A stretch of DNA of 64,000 nucleotides from Planctopirus ephydatiae (GTDB lineage: Bacteria; Planctomycetota; Planctomycetia; Planctomycetales; Planctomycetaceae): contig NZ_CP036299.1 in assembly GCF_007752345.1 (NCBI RefSeq), forward strand, positions 2,433,001 to 2,497,000, written 5' to 3'. Position 1 is the first letter of the stretch. Each line of letters starts with the position of its first letter. The notes beneath the pieces are model-generated. The model was not told the origin of the DNA, made no database searches, and saw only the letters and a program-made list of their open reading frames with translations. Of this stretch, positions 1 to 8,839 are shown one piece after another. The position numbers and the translations under genes were made by a program.

Positions 1-1
1 T

Positions 2-1264
2 TTGGGAACATGGCTCAAAGGTGGGCATGTGGTACTTTCCCGAGATGGTCGAACCACAGGTGAAATGCTGCGGCATGCGGCCATTGCCGGGTTGACAGCT
101 GCCGGTTGTCGAGTCACCGATCTGGGAATTGCGACCACTCCCACTTGTGGAGTCGCTGTTCAACAACTGGGGGCCGCTGGTGGGTTACAGATCACCGCCA
201 GTCATAATCCGATTGAATGGAATGGGTTGAAGCCCTTTTCGGCGCGTGGTTCCGTACTCAATGCCACTCAGGGAAAGGAACTTCTGGAGATTCTCGAAAA
301 GCGGGGCCCGACGTATCGGTCGTGGGAAACTGTGGGATCTGTCGTCGAAGATCCTTCAGCCGCCATGTTTCACTTGAGCAGGGTGAATGCACTGATTGAT
401 CTGCCCGTGGTTCAAGCCCGAAAGTTCAAAGTGGTGCTCGATTGCACTCATGGTTCAGGCTCGATCCTCTCACCCGACTGGCTGAGATCGCTCGGGTGCG
501 AAGTCGTCGTGTTGGGAGGCGTGGCTGATGGCCGGTTTGAACATCCGGCTGAACCATTGCGGGAAAATCTCACGTCACTTATGGATGCTGTTCGAGCACA
601 TCAGGCGGATGTCGGTTTTGCTCAGGATCCTGATGCCGATCGACTGGCGATTGTCGATGAAACAGGCCATTACATCGGTGAAGAACTGACACTGGCCCTA
701 TGTGTCGATCATGTCCTTTCCCGAGCCAAAGGGACGGTGGTGGTCAATGGTTCGACCAGCAGGACGACAGCCGATATTGCGGCCCGGTATGGCTGCGAGT
801 TCGTTCGATCGGCTGTGGGTGAAGCGAACGTGGTCGCTCGCATGATCGAAATCCGTGCGCTGATCGGCGGTGAAGGAAACGGCGGTGTGATCGAGCCGAA
901 GGTAGGTTATGTTCGCGATAGCCTGGTCAGTATGGCTTACGTGCTTCATGCGCTGGCTCTGAAGAAGTGCCGACTTTCCGAGTGGGTCAGCACCCTTCCC
1001 AGTTACACGATTGTGAAAGACAAGATCACCTGTGGTCGTGAATCTGTGCAGCCGGCTTGCGACCGTCTTAAGGAAATCTTTTCCGACGCATCGATTGTCG
1101 AAGGCGACGGCTTAAGGCTCGATTGGCCCGATCGCTGGGTGCAGGTGCGTGCCAGCAATACCGAGCCTATCATTCGGATGATTGCTGAAGCTCCCCAGGC
1201 TGCCGATGCTCAACAGTTGGTCGATCAGGCCAAATCTGTCGTGGCGCAAATCGTCAATTGTTAA
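2..1264 (+). CDS. glmM: Phosphoglucosamine mutase / phosphohexomutase, 5' end cut by window
   Basis: Alpha-D-phosphohexomutase, most like GlmM, which converts glucosamine-6-phosphate to glucosamine-1-phosphate for UDP-GlcNAc synthesis in the cytoplasm. The frame is open to the left edge, so the true start is outside the window and perhaps 25-30 residues are missing relative to the usual ~450. Visible landmarks in order: the active-site serine loop TASHNP (Ser about residue 67 of the visible part), the metal loop DPDADR (about 208), the sugar loop GEGNGG (about 290) and the phosphate loop RASNTEP (about 383). All four family signatures are intact. A phosphomannomutase specificity cannot be excluded from sequence alone. 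The partner enzyme gene glmS lies at 28917-30779. Confidence 0.85.
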   Translation: MGTWLKGGHVVLSRDGRTTGEMLRHAAIAGLTAAGCRVTDLGIATTPTCGVAVQQLGAAGGLQITASHNPIEWNGLKPFSARGSVLNATQGKELLEILEKRGPTYRSWETVGSVVEDPSAAMFHLSRVNALIDLPVVQARKFKVVLDCTHGSGSILSPDWLRSLGCEVVVLGGVADGRFEHPAEPLRENLTSLMDAVRAHQADVGFAQDPDADRLAIVDETGHYIGEELTLALCVDHVLSRAKGTVVVNGSTSRTTADIAARYGCEFVRSAVGEANVVARMIEIRALIGGEGNGGVIEPKVGYVRDSLVSMAYVLHALALKKCRLSEWVSTLPSYTIVKDKITCGRESVQPACDRLKEIFSDASIVEGDGLRLDWPDRWVQVRASNTEPIIRMIAEAPQAADAQQLVDQAKSVVAQIVNC

Positions 1265-1475
1265 GACGGTTCTTTGATGTCCACGGTTTCGCCACTCGAA
1301 GAGCGTTGCGCGAATAGTGGGCAGTCATGCGTTTTCTGTGGGCAAATGAGTTGTTGTGGAGGTTGTCAGGAATGATCCTTCTCAGCATTTTCGCCGACTG
1401 CGATCAATAAATCGACATGTTGGCATAAGCCTTGCAAAATAAATTGGCAGATGTGTCTCTGGTTGCCAGAGAGCC

Positions 1476-2015
1476 GTGCAACAGTGGGCTTTCAAGCTGG
1501 GATGTTCTGTGTCTTTGGTCAATGAAATTGCTGTAAAGATCCATCTGGTTGATCCCGGTGATGGTCGAACTTTGCAAACTTGGTCATTTGAATCACCTCG
1601 CATCACCATCGGGCGTGATCCTCAACAGGACGTTTCATTGTCTGATCCTTATGTCTCCCGCACGCATGCGGAGCTTGTTCGTGCCGGGAGTGTCTGGCAG
1701 CTCTTTTCCAGAGGTCGCAACGGCATTCTGGTCAATGGCAAAAGCATCACTGAGATTCGCCTTGAACCTGGAATGACATTTCGACTGGGTGCCAACGGTC
1801 CGCAATTCCGCTTTGATCAAGCTCAGGAAGTGACAGCTCAGGCCACACTCAGCTTTGATCCAGAGTCGATCATCGTGCTCTCTTTTGATCGTGAGTCGGT
1901 CAAAGACGAAGCCGAGAATGTGGCAGCTACAGATTATTTTCAGAAATTGAACCAAAAGGCCAAGGAGCTGCGAGCCCGCCGACAGGGCAAACAGGCATCC
2001 TCCGGCAGCTCATGA
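1476..2015 (+). CDS. FHA-domain protein
   Basis: A small cytoplasmic protein of about 179 residues made almost entirely of one forkhead-associated domain, a phosphothreonine-binding module. The core motif is visible: ITIGRD, then SDPYVSRTHAEL, then RNGILVNG and the closing G-x-x-FRLG strand. A charged C-terminal tail follows (KAKELRARRQGK). The start is uncertain. The GTG at 1476 is the longest choice, and TTG/GTG codons near 1509-1515 would still retain the whole FHA fold. It precedes a ParA/MinD-type ATPase by about 80 bp in the same direction. A pair of this kind suggests a phosphorylation-dependent positioning or signalling module, but that is inference. Confidence 0.8.
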   Translation: MQQWAFKLGCSVSLVNEIAVKIHLVDPGDGRTLQTWSFESPRITIGRDPQQDVSLSDPYVSRTHAELVRAGSVWQLFSRGRNGILVNGKSITEIRLEPGMTFRLGANGPQFRFDQAQEVTAQATLSFDPESIIVLSFDRESVKDEAENVAATDYFQKLNQKAKELRARRQGKQASSGSS

Positions 2016-2096
2016 AAGCTCAGTAGGTCGGCAACAGGCTTGAGCAGTCAATGACGAATACGATTTAGAAGTCGCTGCAGGTGGAGGTCATCCAGA

Positions 2097-2876
2097 TTGG
2101 CAAAGATTATTTCGACGCATTCCTTCCGCGGAGGTACAGGCAAATCGAACACCACAGCGAACCTGGCCACGCTGATTGCGAAAGCAGGGTATCGAGTGGG
2201 TGTGATTGATACTGATATTCAATCGCCGGGAATTCATGTTGTCTTCCAGTTCGACCAGAAGAAGGCCAAATACTCACTGAATGACTATCTCTGGGGACGC
2301 TGCAGTATTCGCGATGCGGCTTACGATATCACCGAGCAATGTATCGGAAATGTGGTACCTGACGCAGAACGGCCAAGACTTTATATTATTCCGTCGAGCC
2401 TCAATAGCGGTGAAATTGCCCGCATCTTGAGAGAAGGCTACGACGTCGCCAAATTGAATGATGGATTGCAGGAACTGATTTCAGCTCTTGATCTAGATTA
2501 CCTGCTCATTGATACCCACCCGGGTGTAAATGAAGAGACTTTATTGTCGATTGCTATCTCTGATGTGCTGGTACTTATCCTTCGGCCTGACAATCAGGAT
2601 TTTCAAGGAACAGCAGTGACCGTTGAGCTCGCTCGGCGTCTGGATATCCCTGAACTGCTCGTCGTTGTGAATAAAGTTCCTGAAGGTGTCGATGAGAATT
2701 TGATCATCGAACAGGTTGAAAATGGCTATCAGGCCGAAGTCGCCGTCATGCTACCACTGAATAATGAAATGTCGCGTTTAGGAAGCTGTGGGCTGTTTAC
2801 CAATCATTATCCTGATCATCCCTTTACTCAAGGTTTGAAAACACTCGCTGAGCGAATCATTAAATCGCAGAAATAA
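2097..2876 (+). CDS. ParA/MinD-family ATPase
   Basis: A deviant Walker-A ATPase of 259 residues. The P-loop RGGTGKSN lies at residues 11-18, the switch I-like VIDTDIQSPG at about 36-45 and the Walker B-like LLIDTHPG near 140. The family dimerises on ATP and positions DNA, membrane sites or machines. The start is a TTG preceded by GGTGGAGG about 8 bases upstream, a strong ribosome binding site. It differs from the classical MinD C terminus: no clear amphipathic membrane-targeting helix is visible. Its neighbour is the FHA protein just upstream, which suggests a shared job. The specific cargo is not recognisable. Confidence 0.85.
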   Translation: MAKIISTHSFRGGTGKSNTTANLATLIAKAGYRVGVIDTDIQSPGIHVVFQFDQKKAKYSLNDYLWGRCSIRDAAYDITEQCIGNVVPDAERPRLYIIPSSLNSGEIARILREGYDVAKLNDGLQELISALDLDYLLIDTHPGVNEETLLSIAISDVLVLILRPDNQDFQGTAVTVELARRLDIPELLVVVNKVPEGVDENLIIEQVENGYQAEVAVMLPLNNEMSRLGSCGLFTNHYPDHPFTQGLKTLAERIIKSQK

Positions 2877-3030
2877 ATAAAACTCATCGGAAAATTGTGA
2901 TCGCTGCAGGAACAATTCAAGAGGTGGAATTGGACTCCAACATTGTAATCTCACACGGTTGAGTCATTGTGTGAGCGATAGCACAGTCCTGCTGGCTCAT
3001 GTGACACGAGTGGATGAAAGAGGTTGTACA

Positions 3031-4056
3031 GTGTCTGGTGACTCTTCACAGGAAATCGACATGCTGCTGGGGCGGATGAAATCTGCCGCAGCTCCAATTC
3101 GCGATATCTTAAAAGATCTTCATACAAGGCTCGTTGCCAACTATGAAGGAAAAATTGCGGATTATATTCCAGAGTTGTCGGCAGCCAGCCCTGATTCCTT
3201 TGGAATCGCACTTTGCACGACGGATGGACAGATCGTCGAGTATGGCGACTATAAAACGTCATTTACAATTCAATCTGTGTCAAAACCTTTCATGTTTGGC
3301 CTGGTCATTGGGGATCACGGCCTTGATCATGTCTTGTCTAAAGTTGGTGTAGAACCAACTGGGGAAGCTTTTAATTCCATTGTCCTCGATGAGGTTTCGA
3401 ATCGGCCATTTAATCCTATGGTCAATTCCGGGGCGATTGCTACGGCTGATCTTGTCAAAGGGAAAGATTACCCGGAGCGGGTCAAACGTATGTTGGAGAT
3501 GTTCAGCCGTTATAGTGGTCGGGAAGTCTTTGTTGATAACACAGTCTTTATGTCTGAGAGAATGACAGGTCATCGAAATCGGGCGATGGCCCATCTTATG
3601 CGAAACTTTGATATGATGAGTGAGAAGTTCGAGGAAGCGCTTGAACTTTACTTTCAGCAGTGCTCGATTCTCGTTAATGCGCATGATCTTTCGGTGATGG
3701 GGGCCACACTGGCCAATGGCGGACTGAATCCGTTAACAAAGATCAGGGCCATTGAAAGCGAAAATGTTAAATATCTGCTGAGTATCATGATGTCGTGTGG
3801 AATGTATGACTATGCGGGGGAGTGGGCCTTTCGCGTAGGGATTCCCGCCAAAAGTGGCGTGGCAGGTGGGATCGTCGCTGTGGTTCCGGGAGTGCTGGGC
3901 ATCGGGCTTTATTCGCCATTGCTGGATATCAAAGGGAACAGCGTGCGTGGTGTGAAAGCCTGTCAGGAGCTGTCTCAAAAATTTTCTCTGCATGCCTTTG
4001 AATCATCTGCGGCGGCTTCAAAGATCCTCGAACTCTTCTCATTCAAGAAGCGGTAA
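3031..4056 (+). CDS. glsA: Glutaminase
   Basis: Hydrolyses L-glutamine to glutamate and ammonia; a serine-dependent enzyme with a beta-lactamase-like fold. The catalytic S-x-x-K is in QSVSKPF, and the family blocks AdYIPEL, PFNPMVNSGAI and AKSGVAGGIVAVVPG are present in order. The open frame extends up to a TTG at 2959, but a GTG at 3031 follows GAAAGAGG by 7 bases and gives about 341 residues, nearer the usual 305-330. The protein therefore keeps a short N-terminal extension whichever start is used. It stands alone between the ParA-like gene and comB with no obvious operon partner. Confidence 0.9.
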   Translation: MSGDSSQEIDMLLGRMKSAAAPIRDILKDLHTRLVANYEGKIADYIPELSAASPDSFGIALCTTDGQIVEYGDYKTSFTIQSVSKPFMFGLVIGDHGLDHVLSKVGVEPTGEAFNSIVLDEVSNRPFNPMVNSGAIATADLVKGKDYPERVKRMLEMFSRYSGREVFVDNTVFMSERMTGHRNRAMAHLMRNFDMMSEKFEEALELYFQQCSILVNAHDLSVMGATLANGGLNPLTKIRAIESENVKYLLSIMMSCGMYDYAGEWAFRVGIPAKSGVAGGIVAVVPGVLGIGLYSPLLDIKGNSVRGVKACQELSQKFSLHAFESSAAASKILELFSFKKR

Positions 4057-4127
4057 GAGTCTGGGTTTTTACAGGAAGTCTTTGGACTGTTGATGAAAAA
4101 CTCTGGTCAGTTGCCTAGACTTTTTGC

Positions 4128-4874
4128 ATGACTCGATCACTCTTTGTTCATCTTGTGCCGCAGTTGTTTGATCCTGAGGAGGTTCAAGGCGGTGTCGTTG
4201 TCATTCTCGACATCTTACGTGCCTCGACGACGATCATTCATGCCTTGGAGAATGGTGCCCACGGGGTGATCCCTGTGGCTGACGTCGAGCAGGCTCGAGT
4301 GGTGGGTTCCAGGTTGACCGCCGAACAGGCTCTTCTGGGGGGAGAACGAGAGGGGTTGCTGATTCCCGGTTTTGACCTTGATAACAACCCCTTAGCCTAC
4401 ACACGTCATGTTGTGGCCGGTAAGAAGATTGTCTTTACAACCACCAATGGCACTGCCGCGCTTGAGCGTGCAAAAGCTGCCCGAGAAATATTAATTGGAG
4501 CTTTTGTGAATTTGTCCGCAGTGGTCGACAAACTCTATGCGAGCACCGGACCTGTGCACCTGGTCTGTGCAGGTACTCGAGGGAAGGTGACTCTTGAAGA
4601 TGCCTTGTGTGCCGGTGGAATTGCGTGGAAGCTGCTGGAGAAAGACCAGCAGGATCTGTTTGACCGGACGGATGACCAGCTTCAACTTGTGCTGGATGCG
4701 TACCGGAATCGCACTAAAGATTCCGCCACTTTTCGAAGAGCGATGAGATCCAGTTTTGGTGGCCGCAATTGCGTCCGGCTGGGATTTGATTTGCAAATCG
4801 ACCGGGCAGCCACAATCGATCTGTTCAAGAGCGTGCCGGTGTTTGACGCAACAACCGGAACTATCACGAGTTAG
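4128..4874 (+). CDS. comB: 2-phosphosulfolactate phosphatase family protein
   Basis: ComB family, which in methanogens removes phosphate from 2-phosphosulfolactate during coenzyme M synthesis. Many bacteria carry the family without making coenzyme M, so the substrate here is open. Conserved blocks are visible: VVVILDILRASTT near the N terminus, LLGGEREG, TTTNGTAAL and VCAGTRGKVTLEDALCAGG. The length of 248 residues is normal. The ATG at 4128 fits the start of the family. No comA or comC homologue is seen next to it. Confidence 0.85.
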   Translation: MTRSLFVHLVPQLFDPEEVQGGVVVILDILRASTTIIHALENGAHGVIPVADVEQARVVGSRLTAEQALLGGEREGLLIPGFDLDNNPLAYTRHVVAGKKIVFTTTNGTAALERAKAAREILIGAFVNLSAVVDKLYASTGPVHLVCAGTRGKVTLEDALCAGGIAWKLLEKDQQDLFDRTDDQLQLVLDAYRNRTKDSATFRRAMRSSFGGRNCVRLGFDLQIDRAATIDLFKSVPVFDATTGTITS

Positions 4875-5072
4875 GACTGGCCGTTAAGATTTTGCAGAGC
4901 CCACCGATCGTCAGGACCATCGATTTGATGTTTCGCCCGAGGGCGGTGATCTGAAAAATCTTGAATTCCTGGTTCTGAATCCAAGAGAAAGTGCCGATGA
5001 ACCCTAGACGCCACTTTTTCGCATTCTACAATGTGAAAAAGACATTTGTGGGTAATTTCTAAGAGGTGAACT

Positions 5073-5501
5073 GTGGCGGATCGACTGGATGAGTTGTACG
5101 ACGACTATATTCTCGATCATTTTGAGTCTCCCTATCATTGTGGGAAACTCGAGTGTCCCAGTTGCGCTCATGCCGATAAGAACCCGCTTTGTGGCGATCA
5201 AATCAGGCTGGAATTGAAGCTCGATGGATCGACCGTCGAAGAAGCGTGGTTTCAGGGACGCGGCTGTGCCATCAGTCAGGCGGGTGCGTCAATTCTTTGT
5301 GAGCACATCGAGGGAAAAACACTGGAAGAACTGCGGGACATGCAAGGTCAGGACATGCTTGACCTTCTGAAAGTTCCACTGACTGCCAGTCGCCAGAAGT
5401 GTGGACTGCTGGCCTTCAAGGTTCTCAAGACTCTGGTTTACGCCCAAGATGAACATGAAAGCGATCTGCCGAGTCGTCCGGTGTCGATCCATCCTCGCTA
5501 A
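5073..5501 (+). CDS. sufU: SufU-type iron-sulfur cluster assembly protein
   Basis: IscU/SufU-fold protein of 142 residues that accepts sulfur from SufS. The three conserved cysteine sites are present: NPLCGD (about residue 40), GRGCAIS (about 65) and RQKCGLL (about 110). It has two extra cysteines in ECPSCA. The GTG start follows AAGAGGTGA, a strong ribosome binding site. The cysteine desulfurase gene begins about 90 bp downstream on the same strand, so the two form a sulfur-transfer pair. No sufBCD genes are in the window. Confidence 0.92.
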   Translation: MADRLDELYDDYILDHFESPYHCGKLECPSCAHADKNPLCGDQIRLELKLDGSTVEEAWFQGRGCAISQAGASILCEHIEGKTLEELRDMQGQDMLDLLKVPLTASRQKCGLLAFKVLKTLVYAQDEHESDLPSRPVSIHPR

Positions 5502-5592
5502 GCTGGAGACTGTTAACTCTCCCACGTTCTGAACCAGACGCTGGCCAGATTTTCCCAGCGTATTCTTTGCGATAGAAATCAGGTAATGGACT

Positions 5593-6897
5593 ATGTCGGT
5601 CTCTCCGACCTCCACTGGGCAGCAACCGGGAATCCTGGACTTTGATCGAATTCAGCAAGTTCGACAAAACTTTCCCATTCTTCACGAGTTGGTGCATGGC
5701 GATCTGCCACTGGTTTATCTCGACTCAGCCGCGACATCCCAGAAGCCAAAATGTGTGGTTGATAAGATCGTTGAAGCCTACGAGAAATACAATTCGAATG
5801 TTCACCGGGGCATTCATGCCCTGGGTGATCGCATGACGACCGAAATGGAGTCGGCTCGCGAAAAGATTGCTCGATTCATCGGTGCTTCAACAGCCGAGCA
5901 GGTGATTTTTACCTCAGGGACGACGATGTCTGTCAACCTTGTGGCGCATGGCTGGGCAGCCAGGCATCTACGGCCCGGTGACGAGATTCTGCTTAACGAG
6001 ATGGAGCATCACGCGAACTTTGTTCCTTGGCAGATGGCAGCGCAAGCTTCTGGGGCCACACTGAGGTTTCTCCCTCTGACAGTGGATTGGCAGCTCGATT
6101 TGTCTCGGCTGGATGAGTTTATCAACAGCAAAACACGGCTTGTCGCTGTAGCGGGGATGTCGAATGTCACTGGGACGATTCACGATGTTTCTCGAATCGC
6201 GGATGCTGCCCATGCTGTGGGAGCACGCGTGTTTGTCGATGCCGCTCAAAGTGCTGCACATGGCCTGACGAATGTCCAAACTGGAAACATCGATTTTCTA
6301 GCCTTCTCAGGCCACAAACTTCTCGGGCCCACAGGTCTTGGCATTCTGTATGGGAAGCCAGATGCCCTCGGAGAGATTCAGCCGGTCTTTGGTGGTGGGC
6401 ACATGATCCGGGAGGTCACAAAATCTGGCTCGACGTGGGCCGATCTTCCGGCACGTCTCGAAGCGGGGACAGCGGCCTTTGTCGAATGTGCAGGGATGGG
6501 GGCAGCAATTGACTATCTGGAATCCATCGGTATGGAGTCGCTTGCCCGATACGAGCATTCGCTCCTCGAACTGGCACATGCTCGCTTAAGTCAGATTCCT
6601 GGTCTCACGATCTTTGGTCCCGAAGTGGCCCACAAAGGGGCGATTGTGAGTATGGTCCACGAGCAGATTCATGCACACGATCTGGCCGATCTACTGGACA
6701 GGCAAGGCGTGGCGATTCGCGCCGGCCATCATTGTACGATGCCTTTGCATGAACTCTTTGGTGTGGCTGCTACAGCACGGGCCAGTTTCGCTTTCTATAA
6801 CACGCCAGATGAAGTGGAAAAACTCGCTTCTGCCATCGAAAAGGCGATTGAAGTCTTCCAACGACGCTCTCATCGTCGTGCCAATCGATCCCTTTGA
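5593..6897 (+). CDS. sufS: SufS-type cysteine desulfurase
   Basis: Pyridoxal-phosphate enzyme that takes sulfur from cysteine and passes it to SufU for Fe-S cluster assembly. Family blocks run in order: YLDSAATSQKP, NVHRGIHAL, EMEHHANFVPWQ, DAAQSAAHG, the cofactor lysine in SGHKLLGPTG (about residue 239) and the active-site cysteine loop RAGHHCTMP (about 380). The length of 434 residues is slightly above the usual 405-410 because of a short N-terminal extension and a basic tail. It is downstream of sufU. Confidence 0.95.
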   Translation: MSVSPTSTGQQPGILDFDRIQQVRQNFPILHELVHGDLPLVYLDSAATSQKPKCVVDKIVEAYEKYNSNVHRGIHALGDRMTTEMESAREKIARFIGASTAEQVIFTSGTTMSVNLVAHGWAARHLRPGDEILLNEMEHHANFVPWQMAAQASGATLRFLPLTVDWQLDLSRLDEFINSKTRLVAVAGMSNVTGTIHDVSRIADAAHAVGARVFVDAAQSAAHGLTNVQTGNIDFLAFSGHKLLGPTGLGILYGKPDALGEIQPVFGGGHMIREVTKSGSTWADLPARLEAGTAAFVECAGMGAAIDYLESIGMESLARYEHSLLELAHARLSQIPGLTIFGPEVAHKGAIVSMVHEQIHAHDLADLLDRQGVAIRAGHHCTMPLHELFGVAATARASFAFYNTPDEVEKLASAIEKAIEVFQRRSHRRANRSL

Positions 6898-7145
6898 TAA
6901 TGGCGAATTCTCCAGCCGCTGAACTCATTCCGTGAAGAGAAATTGTCCAGCAGATTGGTCAATTTCCTGGAATCGCCCAGGGAGTTCGATTGGACAGACC
7001 GATTGTCGCCGTTACGATTTGAAACGTCTGACGGCATAACAGGTTGAGCAATCTTCCTGCGGATAATCAGGTCATCATCATGACTGATGAGTTCCAGACA
7101 ATGATCGGCCAGCAGACGACGCCACGCATTAAGAGAGAACCAGGC

Positions 7146-7643
7146 ATGCAGACACCTCCTTCAGTTCCACTGGTTGGCGTGATCATGGGGAGCCGCTCCG
7201 ATTGGGAAACCATGCGGGTAGCGACAGAAGTGCTCATGAGTTTTGGTGTACTTTTCGAATCGAAGATAGTCTCTGCCCATCGTACTCCGGAGTGGATGTG
7301 CGAATATGCCAGGTCGGCCGAGGAGCGCGGCATTAAGGTCATCATTGCTGGAGCCGGAGGTGCTGCCCATCTTCCCGGAATGGTGGCCAGCCAAACCATT
7401 TTGCCAGTACTGGGAGTTCCTGTTCAGAGCAAGTCGCTGCAAGGGCTGGATTCACTGCTTTCAATCGTGCAGATGCCGGGTGGCATCCCTGTTGGAACAT
7501 TGGCGATTGGCGAAGCGGGCGCGCGCAATGCCGCCTTATTGGCAATCCGCATACTGGCAATTTACGATTCTTCGCTGGCAGATCGCCTGCATCAATTCCA
7601 TCACGAACAGCGGACGAAAGTCCTCTCTGAGACGCTTCCATGA
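7146..7643 (+). CDS. purE: 5-(carboxyamino)imidazole ribonucleotide mutase
   Basis: Purine synthesis: moves the carboxylate of N5-CAIR to give CAIR. Class I PurE signatures are clear: [38 protein letters not shown] and [19 protein letters not shown]. The frame is open back to a TTG at 7044, but the ATG at 7146 has AAGAGAGA just upstream and gives 165 residues, the family length. An ATG at 7080 is a second candidate. The stop codon overlaps the purK start in ATGA, so the two genes are translationally coupled. Confidence 0.94.
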   Translation: MQTPPSVPLVGVIMGSRSDWETMRVATEVLMSFGVLFESKIVSAHRTPEWMCEYARSAEERGIKVIIAGAGGAAHLPGMVASQTILPVLGVPVQSKSLQGLDSLLSIVQMPGGIPVGTLAIGEAGARNAALLAIRILAIYDSSLADRLHQFHHEQRTKVLSETLP

Positions 7644-8803
7644 GTGCATCGCCGTCGACCTCAATCATTCAGCCGGGCTCTATCCTGGGAGTTCTCGGCA
7701 GCGGGCAACTCGGACGCATGTTTGCCATTGCTGCTCGTCGGCTGGGTTATCGAGTGCATGTCTACTCTCCCGATGATGACACGCCGACTGGCCAGGTGGC
7801 TGATCTGGAGATTCAAGGAGCTTACGAAGATCTCGACGCGGTCGCAGCTTTCGCGCGTGGTGTTTCGGTGGTCACGTTTGAGTTTGAAAATGTTCCATCG
7901 GCCACAACGGCCGCGATTGACAAGATCTGTCCGGTCAGACCCGGTGGCCATGTCCTGCACACCACCCAGCATCGCCTGAGGGAGAAATCGTTCTTTGCCT
8001 CACGCGGGTTGCCAGTCACGCCTTTTCGAGCCGTTCGTTCTTTAGTGGATCTGGAACAAGCGGCTGTTGAACTGGGGTTACCAGCGGTACTGAAGACGGC
8101 ATCCTGGGGTTACGATGGCAAAGGTCAGGTGATTCTGCGTCAGCATTCCGACTCGCCCCAAGCCTGGGATTCGCTGAAGACGGACGAAGGGATTCTCGAA
8201 GCGTTTATTGATTACGAATGTGAAGCCTCTGTAATCGTTGCCCGTGGACTGAATGGTGAGATGGCCATTTATGGCCCGCTGCGAAACGAGCACCAGCATC
8301 ACATCCTCGATATCACAACTTTCCCGTCGGCTCTTTCGGAGAAAATCGAAAAGGCCGCGATTGAGGTCGCTGTGCAGGCGACCCTGGCTCTGGATGTCGT
8401 TGGCATTCTTTGTATTGAGTTCTTCATCACCAGATCGGGCGATGTGTTAATTAACGAAGTGGCACCCAGGCCGCATAACTCGGGTCATGTAACCATCGAT
8501 GGGCATGTGACATGCCAGTTTGAACAACAGGTGCGGGCGATTTGTGGTCTCCCCCTGGGGTCGAGTGCATCGCACGGCCCATGTGCCATGGTGAATCTGC
8601 TGGGTGATGTCTGGGTTGAGGCGAAGGGAACCCCTCGCTGGGAAAAGGCTCTGGCCAACCACTCCATCAAACTGCATCTCTACGGCAAAGAAGCAGCTCG
8701 AATTGGCCGCAAAATGGGGCATCTCACGACGGTAGGTACATCCGTCGCCGAAGCGAGGCAAGCTGTCATTACGGCTCGGCAGAATTTGATGACAAAAGAT
8801 TGA
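7640..8803 (+). CDS. purK: 5-(carboxyamino)imidazole ribonucleotide synthase
   Basis: ATP-grasp enzyme that carboxylates AIR to N5-CAIR, the substrate of PurE encoded directly upstream. The N-terminal domain shows [17 protein letters not shown], the ATP-grasp part shows [16 protein letters not shown] and the metal-binding end is [20 protein letters not shown]. The 387-residue length is normal. It overlaps purE by four bases. Its 3' end faces the 3' end of dnaE2 about 36 bp away, so the two operons converge. Confidence 0.95.
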   Translation: MSASPSTSIIQPGSILGVLGSGQLGRMFAIAARRLGYRVHVYSPDDDTPTGQVADLEIQGAYEDLDAVAAFARGVSVVTFEFENVPSATTAAIDKICPVRPGGHVLHTTQHRLREKSFFASRGLPVTPFRAVRSLVDLEQAAVELGLPAVLKTASWGYDGKGQVILRQHSDSPQAWDSLKTDEGILEAFIDYECEASVIVARGLNGEMAIYGPLRNEHQHHILDITTFPSALSEKIEKAAIEVAVQATLALDVVGILCIEFFITRSGDVLINEVAPRPHNSGHVTIDGHVTCQFEQQVRAICGLPLGSSASHGPCAMVNLLGDVWVEAKGTPRWEKALANHSIKLHLYGKEAARIGRKMGHLTTVGTSVAEARQAVITARQNLMTKD

Positions 8804-8839
8804 TCAAACCTTGTTCATCGAACCGGCACCACCTGGGCT

